A DNA stretch of 39,903 bases from Chitinophaga pinensis (GTDB lineage: Bacteria > Bacteroidota > Bacteroidia > Chitinophagales > LD1): NCBI GenBank assembly GCA_945867505.1, contig CAMBIM010000005.1:1-39903 (forward strand), in the 5' to 3' direction. Positions 15,309-23,216 of the stretch are shown piece by piece; the first letter of the stretch is position 1; every line of letters begins with the position of its first letter. The notes under the pieces were generated by a model. The model searched no databases and was not told where the DNA came from. It was given only the letters and a program-made list of their open reading frames with translations. The position numbers and the translations under genes were made by a program.

Positions 15309-17879
15309 ATGGAAGCAAAATTCTCACCTAAAGTTAAAGAGGTAATCTCTTACAGCCGCGAAGAAGCCCTTCGCTTAAATCACGATTACATTGGTATTGA
15401 ACATTTGTTGCTGGGCTTAATTCGAGAAGGCGAAGGCTTGGCAATTAAGACATTGAAGAGCTTGGAGATTGATGCGGTAATGCTTCGCAAGACCATCGAA
15501 GATTCTATACGCGACAAAGTTGCAAAAGGAAATTTCAATCCGAACAATTTGCCACTTACCAAACAAGCTGAAAAAGTTTTGAAAATTACCGTGCTTGAAG
15601 CTAAAGTTTTAAAGAGCGATGTAATTGGCACAGAACATTTGTTGCTTTCTATTTTAAAGAATAAAGACAATTTGGCAACACAACTATTAGCGCAATTTGA
15701 TATTGATTACGAAGTTTTCAAAAAAGAATTGGAAGTGGTGCAAAACGAATTGAAAGATATTAAAACTACTCGTGCCGAACTACCTAACGACCCGCAAGAT
15801 GATGAGCCGTTTGAAGATGATAAAAGCAGAGGCGGAAGCGGAGGTGGAAATTTTGGGCAAACACAGCAACCTAAAAAGCCGGGAGCAACTAAGTCTAAAA
15901 CTCCTGTGTTGGATAATTTCGGGCGCGATGTAACGCACTTGGCAGAAGAAGGCGCGCTTGACCCAATCGTTGGTCGCGAAAACGAAATTGAAAGAGTTTC
16001 ACAAATTCTTTCAAGAAGAAAAAAGAACAATCCAATTTTAATTGGTGAACCCGGAGTTGGTAAAACGGCAATTGTAGAAGGGTTGGCTTTGCGTATCGTG
16101 CAGAAAAAAGTTTCGCGTGTTCTCTTCAATAAACGAATTGTGATGTTGGATTTAGCAGCCTTGGTTGCCGGAACAAAGTATCGCGGACAGTTTGAAGAGC
16201 GTATGAAAGCTATAATGAATGAACTGGAAAAGAACCGTGATGTAATTTTGTTTATAGATGAAATTCACACTATTGTTGGTGCAGGAGGGGCTACAGGTTC
16301 GTTGGATGCTTCAAATATTTTTAAACCTGCTTTAGCCAGAGGCGAACTGCAATGTATCGGTGCTTCTACTTTAGATGAGTACCGCCAGTATATTGAAAAG
16401 GACGGTGCTCTTGCCCGCAGATTTCAGCAGGTAATTGTTGATCCGCCTTCTCCTGAAGAAACGGTTCAGATTCTAACTAACATTAAATCGAAATACGAAG
16501 AATATCACAGTGTTGATTATTCAGAAGCAGCAATTACTGCTTGCGTAAAACTTTCTACCCGCTATATCACCGATAGATTCTTGCCCGATAAAGCCATTGA
16601 TGTAATGGATGAAGTTGGCGCGCGCGTTCACTTAAAGAATATTCATGTTCCGAAAAATATCATCGAACTTGAAAAGCAAGTGGAAGAAATAAAGACCCAG
16701 AAGAATCAAGTAGTGAAGAGCCAAAAGTATGAAGAAGCGGCAAGATTACGCGATTCTGAAAAACGTTTGCTGGAAGATTTGGATAAAGCAAAAGCGCAAT
16801 GGGATGAAGAATCACGCGTAAAACATTTTCCTGTTAGCGAAGTAGATATTGCAGAAGTTGTTGCAATGATGACCGGCATACCGGTGAATAAAATTGCGCA
16901 AACAGAAAGCAATAAACTCATTAACATGAGTGCGGAAATTAGCGGTGCTGTAATTGGTCAGAACGAAGCGGTGAAGAAAGTAACCAAAGCAATTCAGCGA
17001 AACAGAGTTGGATTGAAAGACCCGAAAAAACCAATCGGAACTTTTATCTTCCTTGGCCCGACCGGTGTTGGTAAAACAGAATTAGCCAAATCAATTGCCC
17101 GTTATTTATTCGATAGTGAAGATGCGTTGATTCGTATTGATATGAGCGAATACATGGAGAAGTTTTCTGTGTCTCGTTTGGTGGGTGCGCCCCCGGGTTA
17201 TGTGGGTTACGAAGAAGGCGGACAGTTGACCGAGAAGGTTCGCAGAAAGCCATACAGTGTGGTGCTGTTAGATGAAATTGAAAAAGCGCATCCGGATGTT
17301 TTCAATATTCTATTGCAGGTTTTTGATGATGGAATTTTGACTGACAGTTTAGGTAGAAGAGTAGATTTTAAAAACGCTCTTATTATCATGACATCAAACA
17401 TTGGTGCGCGCGATTTGAAAGATTTTGGAGCAGGGGTTGGCTTTGCTACAAAATCTAAAACAGACCAAAGCGATGAGTTCGCCAGCAACGTAATTACAAA
17501 AGCGTTAAAGCGCACATTCTCACCAGAGTTCTTGAATCGTATAGATGATGTTATCATCTTCAACTCGTTGAATAAGGGTGACATTCATAGCATTATTGAT
17601 ATTGCGCTACGCGATGTAACTAAGAGAATTGTTGAGCTCGGTTTTGAAATTAAGATGACTACAGAAGCAAAAGATTTCTTAGCCGATAAGGGTTACGACC
17701 CTCAATTCGGAGCTCGCCCATTGCACCGCGCTATACAGAAATATGTGGAAGACCCGCTGGCAGAAGAAATTCTTCGCGCCAACGCAAAAGCCGGTGACAG
17801 TTTTAATATTGAATTAGATAAAGAAGCTGATGAACTCAAGATTACTCATCAACCTGCTTTGAAAGAAGAAAAGGCATAA
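15309..17879 (+). CDS. clpC: ClpC-type Hsp100 ATPase/unfoldase
   Basis: An 856-aa AAA+ unfoldase that feeds proteins to ClpP. Two Clp-N repeats fill residues 1-145 ([37 protein letters not shown]). A disordered Gly/Pro/Lys linker follows (about 150-195). AAA-1 has Walker A GEPGVGKT at 246-253 and Walker [10 protein letters not shown]. The middle contains a UVR-like coiled coil ([21 protein letters not shown]), which distinguishes ClpC from ClpB. AAA-2 has GPTGVGKT at 583-590 and [15 protein letters not shown], then the D2-small domain with [21 protein letters not shown]. The M-domain is short, as in ClpC rather than ClpB. It is transcribed alone and closed by a strong terminator. McsA/McsB partners are not nearby. 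Confidence 0.95.
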   Translation: MEAKFSPKVKEVISYSREEALRLNHDYIGIEHLLLGLIREGEGLAIKTLKSLEIDAVMLRKTIEDSIRDKVAKGNFNPNNLPLTKQAEKVLKITVLEAKVLKSDVIGTEHLLLSILKNKDNLATQLLAQFDIDYEVFKKELEVVQNELKDIKTTRAELPNDPQDDEPFEDDKSRGGSGGGNFGQTQQPKKPGATKSKTPVLDNFGRDVTHLAEEGALDPIVGRENEIERVSQILSRRKKNNPILIGEPGVGKTAIVEGLALRIVQKKVSRVLFNKRIVMLDLAALVAGTKYRGQFEERMKAIMNELEKNRDVILFIDEIHTIVGAGGATGSLDASNIFKPALARGELQCIGASTLDEYRQYIEKDGALARRFQQVIVDPPSPEETVQILTNIKSKYEEYHSVDYSEAAITACVKLSTRYITDRFLPDKAIDVMDEVGARVHLKNIHVPKNIIELEKQVEEIKTQKNQVVKSQKYEEAARLRDSEKRLLEDLDKAKAQWDEESRVKHFPVSEVDIAEVVAMMTGIPVNKIAQTESNKLINMSAEISGAVIGQNEAVKKVTKAIQRNRVGLKDPKKPIGTFIFLGPTGVGKTELAKSIARYLFDSEDALIRIDMSEYMEKFSVSRLVGAPPGYVGYEEGGQLTEKVRRKPYSVVLLDEIEKAHPDVFNILLQVFDDGILTDSLGRRVDFKNALIIMTSNIGARDLKDFGAGVGFATKSKTDQSDEFASNVITKALKRTFSPEFLNRIDDVIIFNSLNKGDIHSIIDIALRDVTKRIVELGFEIKMTTEAKDFLADKGYDPQFGARPLHRAIQKYVEDPLAEEILRANAKAGDSFNIELDKEADELKITHQPALKEEKA

Positions 17880-17895
17880 GGCTGATGATTCATTA

Positions 17896-17935
17896 AAACA
17901 AAAAAGCTCGACAAACTTGTCGAGCTTTTTTGTTT
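17896..17935. terminator. Strong bidirectional terminator between clpC and fabI
   Basis: A nearly perfect palindrome (AAACAAAAAAGCTCGACAA pairs with TTGTCGAGCTTTTTTGTTT) with a 2-4 nt loop. T-runs are present on both strands. It serves clpC (+) and fabI (-). Confidence 0.95.
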
Positions 17936-17947
17936 ATGGTTGAGCTA

Positions 17948-18760
17948 TCATTTCTTACTAAACTCTTCTATTACCAATTCGTTTATTCCCATTTTAGAGA
18001 AACCGCCATCATGATAGAGATTTTGCATAGTTACATACTTGGTTAAATCGCTGAATAGCGTAACGCAATAATTGGCACAATCTTCTGCCGGTGCATTGCC
18101 AAGCGGACTTGTTTTATCTGCAAAGCCAAAGAAAGAATCAAATCCCTTTATACCGGAACCTGCAGTAGTTACAGTTGGTGATTGCGAAACTGAATTAACA
18201 CGAACCTTCTTTGCATTGCCGTAATAGTAACCAAAGGAACGAACAATAGATTCCAAAGTAGCTTTCGCATCCGCCATATCTCCATAACCGGGGAAAGCGC
18301 GCTGCGCTGCAATGTAAGTTAGTGACACTACACTTCCCCATTCGCTTATCGCATCCTGTTTCATACAGGTTTGAAGAGTTTTGTGCAATGAAAGAGCTGA
18401 AATGTCAAGTGTTTTCTGAAACCATTCGTAATTAATATCGGTGTATGTTTTTCCCTTTCTAACATTCGGACTCATACCGATGGAGTGAAGAATGAAATCC
18501 AGCTTTCCTCCCAAATGCTGAACAGATTGCGCAATTAATTTCTCTAAATCTTCAATTGAAGTAGCATCGGCAGGAACTACAAGTGCTCCGCAGGTTTCTG
18601 CCAGTTTATTTATTTCTCCAAGGCGAAGTGCCACAGGTGCATTGCTCAAAACGAATTTTGCTCCCTGCTCATGAGCTTTTAACGCTACTTTCCAGGCTAT
18701 AGAATGTTCATCTAATGCTCCGAAGATGATGCCGTGTTTTCCTGCTAATAAATTGTTCAT
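17948..18760 (-). CDS. fabI: Enoyl-[acyl-carrier-protein] reductase (NADH), FabI
   Basis: A 270-aa short-chain dehydrogenase-fold enzyme catalysing the last reductive step of fatty acid elongation; the target of triclosan-type inhibitors. The N-terminal cofactor site is GIIFGALDEHSIAWKVA, the altered glycine motif of FabI. The active site is Tyr149, Tyr159 and Lys166 (YGDMADAK fits Y-x6-K, offset by 3 from E. coli FabI). NSVSQSPTVTTAGSGIKGF is the substrate-loop region. It lies 38 nt downstream of recN in the same direction and ends at the shared terminator with clpC. Confidence 0.96.
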   Translation of the reverse strand: MNNLLAGKHGIIFGALDEHSIAWKVALKAHEQGAKFVLSNAPVALRLGEINKLAETCGALVVPADATSIEDLEKLIAQSVQHLGGKLDFILHSIGMSPNVRKGKTYTDINYEWFQKTLDISALSLHKTLQTCMKQDAISEWGSVVSLTYIAAQRAFPGYGDMADAKATLESIVRSFGYYYGNAKKVRVNSVSQSPTVTTAGSGIKGFDSFFGFADKTSPLGNAPAEDCANYCVTLFSDLTKYVTMQNLYHDGGFSKMGINELVIEEFSKK

Positions 18761-18798
18761 TGATTAGTTGTTTGCAAATGCAAAATAGAAATTCTGTT

Positions 18799-20460
18799 TT
18801 ACGATGCAATCAATTCTCTTGCATTGGCAAGTGAGGCATCGCTTACCTTATCGCCACTGAGCATTTTGGCGATTTCTATTACACGTTCTTCGCCTTTAAG
18901 TTCTTTAATACGTGTATGGGTACGATTGTCTTTAGTTTCTTTATAAATGTAAAGATGCGCATCACCGGTTCGTGCAATTTGCGGAAGGTGGGTAATTGAA
19001 ATAAGTTGATGGTTGCGTGAAAGCTTCTTCATTATCTCTCCAACCTTCAAGGCTACTTCACCGGAAATACCCGCATCAATTTCATCGAAAATCAAAGTTG
19101 GTAATGCTCCTGCATCTGCAATTAGTGATTTAATACAAAGCATCAATCGAGAAAGCTCCCCACCACTAGCAACATCTTTTATCTCGTGTGGGGCAAAACC
19201 TTTATTAGCAGAAAAGAGAAATTTGATTTCGCTTAAACCATTTTCATTCAACTGATGGGGTTCTAACTTTTTGATTTCAACTTTGAAAACAGAATTTGGC
19301 ATTCCAACTTTTTCAAGCAGCGCAACTATACTGTTTTGAAATTCGACCAACACTTTTTCGCGCGATTGATGTAATTGCTCCGATAGTGAAAGTAATTCAC
19401 GAAACTGCTTTTCCAATTGCGCTTTTAGTTGTTCAATTTCGGAAGAGTTGTTGTCAACCGATGCAATTTTCACTTGTAAGTCATTCTGAATTTTCAGCAA
19501 TTCTTCAATGGTAGAAACGTTGTGCTTTTTCTGCAAGCGATAAATAGTATTCAGTCCCGCGTTTACTTCTTCTAATCGCTCCGGGTCAAGCGAAGCGTTT
19601 TCTTGTAATGTTTCAAATTCTTTATTGATGTCTTTTAATTCTTCAAAAGAACTATGCAAACGTTCGGTGAGCGCAAGAATATCTTTGCTATAAGTCTTTA
19701 CGGTTTTTAATTGACTTTGAACTTCTATCATTTGGTCAAGCGTAGAAACTTCGCCTTCGCTTAAAATTTGAATAGAGGTTTGAAGTGCGCGTTTAATTTC
19801 TTCTACATTACTTAAAGTATTCTGCTCGGTTTCAAGTGAAGCTTGTTCATCGGCTTCCAACTTTGCTTCTGCCAATTCGTTGAATTGAAATTGGATGAAA
19901 TCAAGTTCTGCAGAATTGGTTTTATTCTTTTCTATAAGTTGTTCATACAAACGGAACTGTTTTTTATAGTCGGCAAATTGTAATTTGTAATTCGCAATTT
20001 GTAATTGATTCTTTGCTAAAGTATCTACCACATCTAACTGAAATCCACCTTTTGTCAACTCCAACGTTTCGTGCTGGTTATGCAAATTCACCAATCGTTC
20101 GCCTAATTCTTTCAATACCGTTAAGGTAACTGGCGTATCATTAATAAACGCGCGGGATTTTCCGCTTTGGTTTATTTCTCTTCTTACAATGGTATGCGTA
20201 TCAAAGTCCAGTTCGTTTTTTGAGAAGAAAGATTTCAGGTCTTTGTTTTCAATTTCAAAGTCAGCTTCTACTACGCATTTTTCTTCGGTATTGTAGAGGG
20301 CTTTGGTATCGGCACGCTCACCAAGAATTAAACTCAAGGCTCCAAGCAAAATAGATTTTCCTGCTCCGGTTTCGCCCGTAATAATATTCATGCGGTCGCA
20401 AAACTCAATTTCGAGTTTTTCTATAATGGCATAATTACGTATGGAAAGGCGGTGAAGCAT
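18799..20460 (-). CDS. recN: DNA repair protein RecN (SMC-like ATPase)
   Basis: A 553-aa SMC-like protein for double-strand break repair. I chose the ATG at 20460 because MLHRLSIRNYAIIEKLEIEF is the canonical RecN start; the frame continues 25 codons upstream to 20535 with an unrelated sequence. Walker A is GETGAGKS (residues 29-36). The middle (about 145-370) is antiparallel coiled coil. The C-terminal half has SGGELSRLMLCIKSL (ABC signature) and LIFDEIDAGISG (Walker B), then ITHLPQIA. Residues 152-163 (NYKLQFADYK area) are encoded by degenerate 7-nt repeats, see the separate entry. It leads a two-gene unit with fabI. Confidence 0.95.
   Translation of the reverse strand: MLHRLSIRNYAIIEKLEIEFCDRMNIITGETGAGKSILLGALSLILGERADTKALYNTEEKCVVEADFEIENKDLKSFFSKNELDFDTHTIVRREINQSGKSRAFINDTPVTLTVLKELGERLVNLHNQHETLELTKGGFQLDVVDTLAKNQLQIANYKLQFADYKKQFRLYEQLIEKNKTNSAELDFIQFQFNELAEAKLEADEQASLETEQNTLSNVEEIKRALQTSIQILSEGEVSTLDQMIEVQSQLKTVKTYSKDILALTERLHSSFEELKDINKEFETLQENASLDPERLEEVNAGLNTIYRLQKKHNVSTIEELLKIQNDLQVKIASVDNNSSEIEQLKAQLEKQFRELLSLSEQLHQSREKVLVEFQNSIVALLEKVGMPNSVFKVEIKKLEPHQLNENGLSEIKFLFSANKGFAPHEIKDVASGGELSRLMLCIKSLIADAGALPTLIFDEIDAGISGEVALKVGEIMKKLSRNHQLISITHLPQIARTGDAHLYIYKETKDNRTHTRIKELKGEERVIEIAKMLSGDKVSDASLANARELIAS
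19973..20007. repeat. Degenerate heptanucleotide array inside recN
   Basis: Five consecutive 7-nt units on the plus strand: GCAAATT, GTAATTT, GTAATTC, GCAATTT, GTAATTG. They encode the QLQIANYKLQFADYK part of the RecN coiled coil on the minus strand. The degeneracy suggests an older array than the one in the E2 gene. Confidence 0.8.
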
Positions 20461-20552
20461 AAGGCGAATATATACAAGAGATAATGGATTTTGAGCCGTC
20501 CAAAAATTTTCTTTCATTAACACGCAATAACTCAAAACTCGTTTGCGTTAAG

Positions 20553-20583
20553 TTGTGGCAAGTCGTCCGATGACTTATGTTTG
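20553..20583 (+). promoter_or_regulatory. Candidate Bacteroidota-type promoter for the SGNH/MBOAT cluster
   Basis: TTG at 20553-20555, a 20-nt spacer, then TATGTTTG at 20576-20583, an exact match to the TAnnTTTG -7 box. Transcription would start near 20590, about 43 nt before the GTG start. Its spacer is filled by the palindrome at 20560-20576. Confidence 0.5.
20560..20576. repeat. Palindrome copy 1 (AAGTCGTCCGATGACTT)
   Basis: A 17-nt near-palindrome occupying the spacer between the -33-like and -7-like boxes. A second, inverted copy with one difference lies at 20610-20624. It could be an operator or a small dispersed extragenic palindrome. Confidence 0.7.
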
Positions 20584-20609
20584 AGTGGACTTAAATTTAT
20601 CACTCCAAT

Positions 20610-20624
20610 AGTCATCGGATGACT
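20610..20624. repeat. Palindrome copy 2 (AGTCATCGGATGACT), inverted relative to copy 1
   Basis: It ends 8 nt before the GTG start at 20633. Its reverse complement AGTCATCCGATGACT differs from the core of copy 1 by one base. The centres of the two copies are 49 nt apart and bracket the presumed transcription start. Confidence 0.7.
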
Positions 20625-20632
20625 AACCTAAA

Positions 20633-21949
20633 GTGAACCCGCAAAATTATCTTAAACAAACCCTTACTGGAACTGCCTTGGTTATAGCTTCGCTATTGGC
20701 GCTATCGGTAATTCCAGCTTTTGATATTGGCGATTTTCATTTTAAGCGCATCAATACTCTATCTGATATTTTGAAGAAAGAGGTTGTTGTGGTTAATGAT
20801 ACGGTCAAAGCGATGAAGCCTGTGTATGTTGACACCTGCAAAACAGGTATTACCTGCATTGAAGACTACAGCCGCGATACTTCGGGGATGAATGCGTTTC
20901 TTGCTGCCCTCGACTCATCGAAAAGTAAAATCTTGCGAATTGCTTGGTTTGGTGATTCGTATGTGGAAGGTGACATTCTGCTCGACCCTTTGCGCGATAC
21001 TTTACAGGCAATTTTTGGTGGGAGCGGAGTGGGCTTTGTTCCTATTACTTCGGAGGTGTCTGGCTTCCGGCAAACCATTATTCATTCGTTCAGCAACTGG
21101 AAAACGAATGCCATTGTGGGCGAAAGAGACAAAGAACATCCGCTTGGTCCTGCCGGTTTTTCCACGTTGCCGAATGAAGGCAACTATGTTTCATATACTG
21201 CCGAAAAGCGCAATCGTTTAAATTCTTTCCCAACAGCAAAGTTGTTCTACGGTTATTCGGATAGCACAACGGTTATAGTTAACGGAAAGGAAATGTTTAT
21301 TGGCACAGCAGGCTCTATACGGCAAAAGAATTTGGGAGAGAATCTTTCTTCATTAAAACTTTCTGTAAACGGTAAAGCCGATTTGTATGGAGTTGCACTT
21401 GAAAGCAAAACCGGTATCTGCCTCGATAATTTTTCTATGCGCGGCAATTCCGGTATTGGTTTGAATTACGTAAACGAAAAAATGTATCGCGCTTTCGATT
21501 CTATTCATCCTTACGATTTAGTGGTATTGAGTTACGGCTTGAATGTAGCCAACGAAAAGTCGAAGAATTACGATTGGTATGTGCGAAGTATGAAGCCGAC
21601 TATTGCTATGATGAAGCGCGCGTTTCCGAACAGTTCTATTGTGTTAGTTGGTTGCAGCGACCGTGCCGATAATATTGATGGCGAATTGCAAACCATGCCT
21701 TCGGTAAAACGGTTGGTAGAGGTGCAGCGCAAAATGGCTGCAGATAATCAGGTTTGTTTCTGGAATTTATTTGAAGCGATGGGCGGAGATTCTACTATGG
21801 TGAATTGGGCTAACATGCCTAGGCACGCACTGGCAAATAAAGATTATACGCACCTCACTTTTTATGGAGGAAAGAAAGTAGCAGAGATTTTTTTGAGAAC
21901 GATTTTATACGAGAAGGAGAAATATGAAAGAAGGAAGAAGAGTAAATAG
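20633..21949 (+). CDS. Membrane-anchored SGNH/GDSL-like hydrolase, probable O-acetyl(transfer)esterase
   Basis: A 438-aa protein with one N-terminal TM segment (about residues 9-28), so the catalytic part is periplasmic. The start is GTG; an in-frame stop at 20624-20626 rules out an upstream start. Block I is IAWFGDSYVEGD (Ser109 nucleophile). VLSYGLNVANE is at the block III position, with Asn. The C-terminal dyad is DYTHLT (Asp404, His407). GFVPITSEVSGFRQ and NSGIGLNY are further conserved-looking segments. It overlaps the next SGNH gene by 26 nt and an MBOAT gene follows. This arrangement is known from alginate/peptidoglycan/exopolysaccharide O-acetylation systems, where the MBOAT moves acetyl across the membrane and SGNH proteins attach it. 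Substrate unknown. Confidence 0.8.
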   Translation: MNPQNYLKQTLTGTALVIASLLALSVIPAFDIGDFHFKRINTLSDILKKEVVVVNDTVKAMKPVYVDTCKTGITCIEDYSRDTSGMNAFLAALDSSKSKILRIAWFGDSYVEGDILLDPLRDTLQAIFGGSGVGFVPITSEVSGFRQTIIHSFSNWKTNAIVGERDKEHPLGPAGFSTLPNEGNYVSYTAEKRNRLNSFPTAKLFYGYSDSTTVIVNGKEMFIGTAGSIRQKNLGENLSSLKLSVNGKADLYGVALESKTGICLDNFSMRGNSGIGLNYVNEKMYRAFDSIHPYDLVVLSYGLNVANEKSKNYDWYVRSMKPTIAMMKRAFPNSSIVLVGCSDRADNIDGELQTMPSVKRLVEVQRKMAADNQVCFWNLFEAMGGDSTMVNWANMPRHALANKDYTHLTFYGGKKVAEIFLRTILYEKEKYERRKKSK

Positions 21950-23216
21950 TCAACGGCTGACGGCTGGCGGACAACGGATAAAGGTAGGGCGTATGTTAAC
22001 TGTTGTCTGTTGTCTGTTAGCTGTTGTCTGCACTGCACAGAACGCACAAGTAAACTTTACAGCCAAGAGTTACCCGTTTGTTCATAATGAGCGAAACGAA
22101 ATAGTTAACGATAAGGTGCTGGATTCTTTCTTCAGCAAATTGTATATGCAACGCACGCAAAAAAATCAGCGCATTAGTGTTTTACAAATTGGCGATTCGC
22201 ATATTCAGGCAGATTATATCAGTGCAAAAATTCGCACCAATTTCCAGAACGATTTTGGCAATGCCGGCAGAGGTTTGATTGTGCCTATAAAGGTGGCAGG
22301 CAGCAACGAGCCTTTTAATTATCGAATTACAAGCAATGTAAAATGCTACGGTAAGCGTTGCGTTTATGTAAACGATTCATTGGATTATGGCATTGGTGGG
22401 TTTGCTGTAAAGACAAGCGATGATACCGCGCAGTTTCGCATCCGCACGTTTGATTATGCTCCGCTGAATTATGCGTTTAATAAAATGACTTTGTTTTATC
22501 AGCAGGATTCTTCTTACACTTTTTCGTTACAGGATTCGCTGGGTAATATTCTGGGTTCGGTAAAAAAAGATTCTACGCAGTTGCGCAATGTTTCGGTTAT
22601 TCAGTTGCCTACCACTACTAATGAAGTTTATTTGAAAGCGCATCGCAACGATTCATCGGAGAGCTACAGTATTCTTTATGGAATGAATTTAGAGAACGAC
22701 AGCAGTGGCGTGCTTTATCATTCTATAGGAGTAAATGGTGCAGAGGCGTATCAATACGCGCACGCAAAATATTTTGCCGAGCAAACGGCTGTGCTTAAAC
22801 CGGAGGTCATTATTATTTCTTTAGGAACGAATGAAGCGCAGCGCAGACCATTTGATAAAGCACTCACCGAAGCGCGGCTGGATTCTTTAGTAAAGCAATT
22901 GCAGCAGTACAATCCAGGCAAGCCAATCATACTTACCACTCCACCCGATTCGTATTACCGCAGAAAGTATTACAACAGTTCAATTTCTTCTTATCACGTA
23001 ATTGTAGTGGACTACGCCAAAGCCAACAATCTTGCCGTGTGGGATTTATTTTCTGCCACCGGTGGTTACAAAAGCTGTTACCAATGGAAGAAATACGGTT
23101 TAATGCAACGCGATGGCGTGCATTTTACTCGCGGAGGTTACGAGTTGCAGGGGAATCTTTTATACCAAGCTATTATCAAGTCATATAACGAATATGCCGA
23201 GCATAGACATCCATAA
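21924..23216 (+). CDS. Secreted SGNH/GDSL-like hydrolase, second of the O-acetylation cluster
   Basis: A 430-aa protein. Block I is VLQIGDSHIQADYIS (Ser92), block III is ISLGTNEAQ, and the dyad is DGVHFTRGGYEL (Asp397, His400), so the SGNH catalytic set is complete. I use ATG 21924, preceded by AAGGAG at good spacing; ATG 21993 is an alternative that would begin at MLTVVCCLLAVVCTAQ. With the longer start, a basic n-region precedes the hydrophobic core of a signal peptide ending near CTAQ. The signal-peptide region is built of 7-nt repeats (21950-22033). It overlaps both neighbours (26 nt upstream, 23 nt downstream), showing tight translational coupling with the first SGNH gene and the MBOAT gene. 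Confidence 0.82.
   Translation: MKEGRRVNSQRLTAGGQRIKVGRMLTVVCCLLAVVCTAQNAQVNFTAKSYPFVHNERNEIVNDKVLDSFFSKLYMQRTQKNQRISVLQIGDSHIQADYISAKIRTNFQNDFGNAGRGLIVPIKVAGSNEPFNYRITSNVKCYGKRCVYVNDSLDYGIGGFAVKTSDDTAQFRIRTFDYAPLNYAFNKMTLFYQQDSSYTFSLQDSLGNILGSVKKDSTQLRNVSVIQLPTTTNEVYLKAHRNDSSESYSILYGMNLENDSSGVLYHSIGVNGAEAYQYAHAKYFAEQTAVLKPEVIIISLGTNEAQRRPFDKALTEARLDSLVKQLQQYNPGKPIILTTPPDSYYRRKYYNSSISSYHVIVVDYAKANNLAVWDLFSATGGYKSCYQWKKYGLMQRDGVHFTRGGYELQGNLLYQAIIKSYNEYAEHRHP
21950..22033. repeat. Twelve-unit heptanucleotide array with inverted halves at the SGNH gene start
   Basis: Exactly 84 nt in 7-nt register, beginning right after the preceding gene's stop. The first units are TCAACGG, CTGACGG, CTGGCGG, ACAACGG. 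The last are ACTGTTG, TCTGTTG, TCTGTTA, GCTGTTG, close to the reverse complement of the first (CAACAGA-like). The array encodes NSQRLTAGGQR and the hydrophobic signal-peptide core. Confidence 0.85.

Noticed and set aside
15707-16129. 140-aa minus-strand frame inside clpC
   Set aside because: It is opposite the invariant Walker A region of ClpC; coding on that strand would be accidental.
20461-20535. Upstream 25-codon extension of RecN
   Set aside because: The canonical RecN start MLHRLSIRNYAI begins at 20460; the extra residues resemble no RecN N-terminus.
23113-23193. Upstream extension of the MBOAT gene
   Set aside because: These codons only read through the end of the SGNH gene in another frame; the membrane protein starts naturally at 23194.
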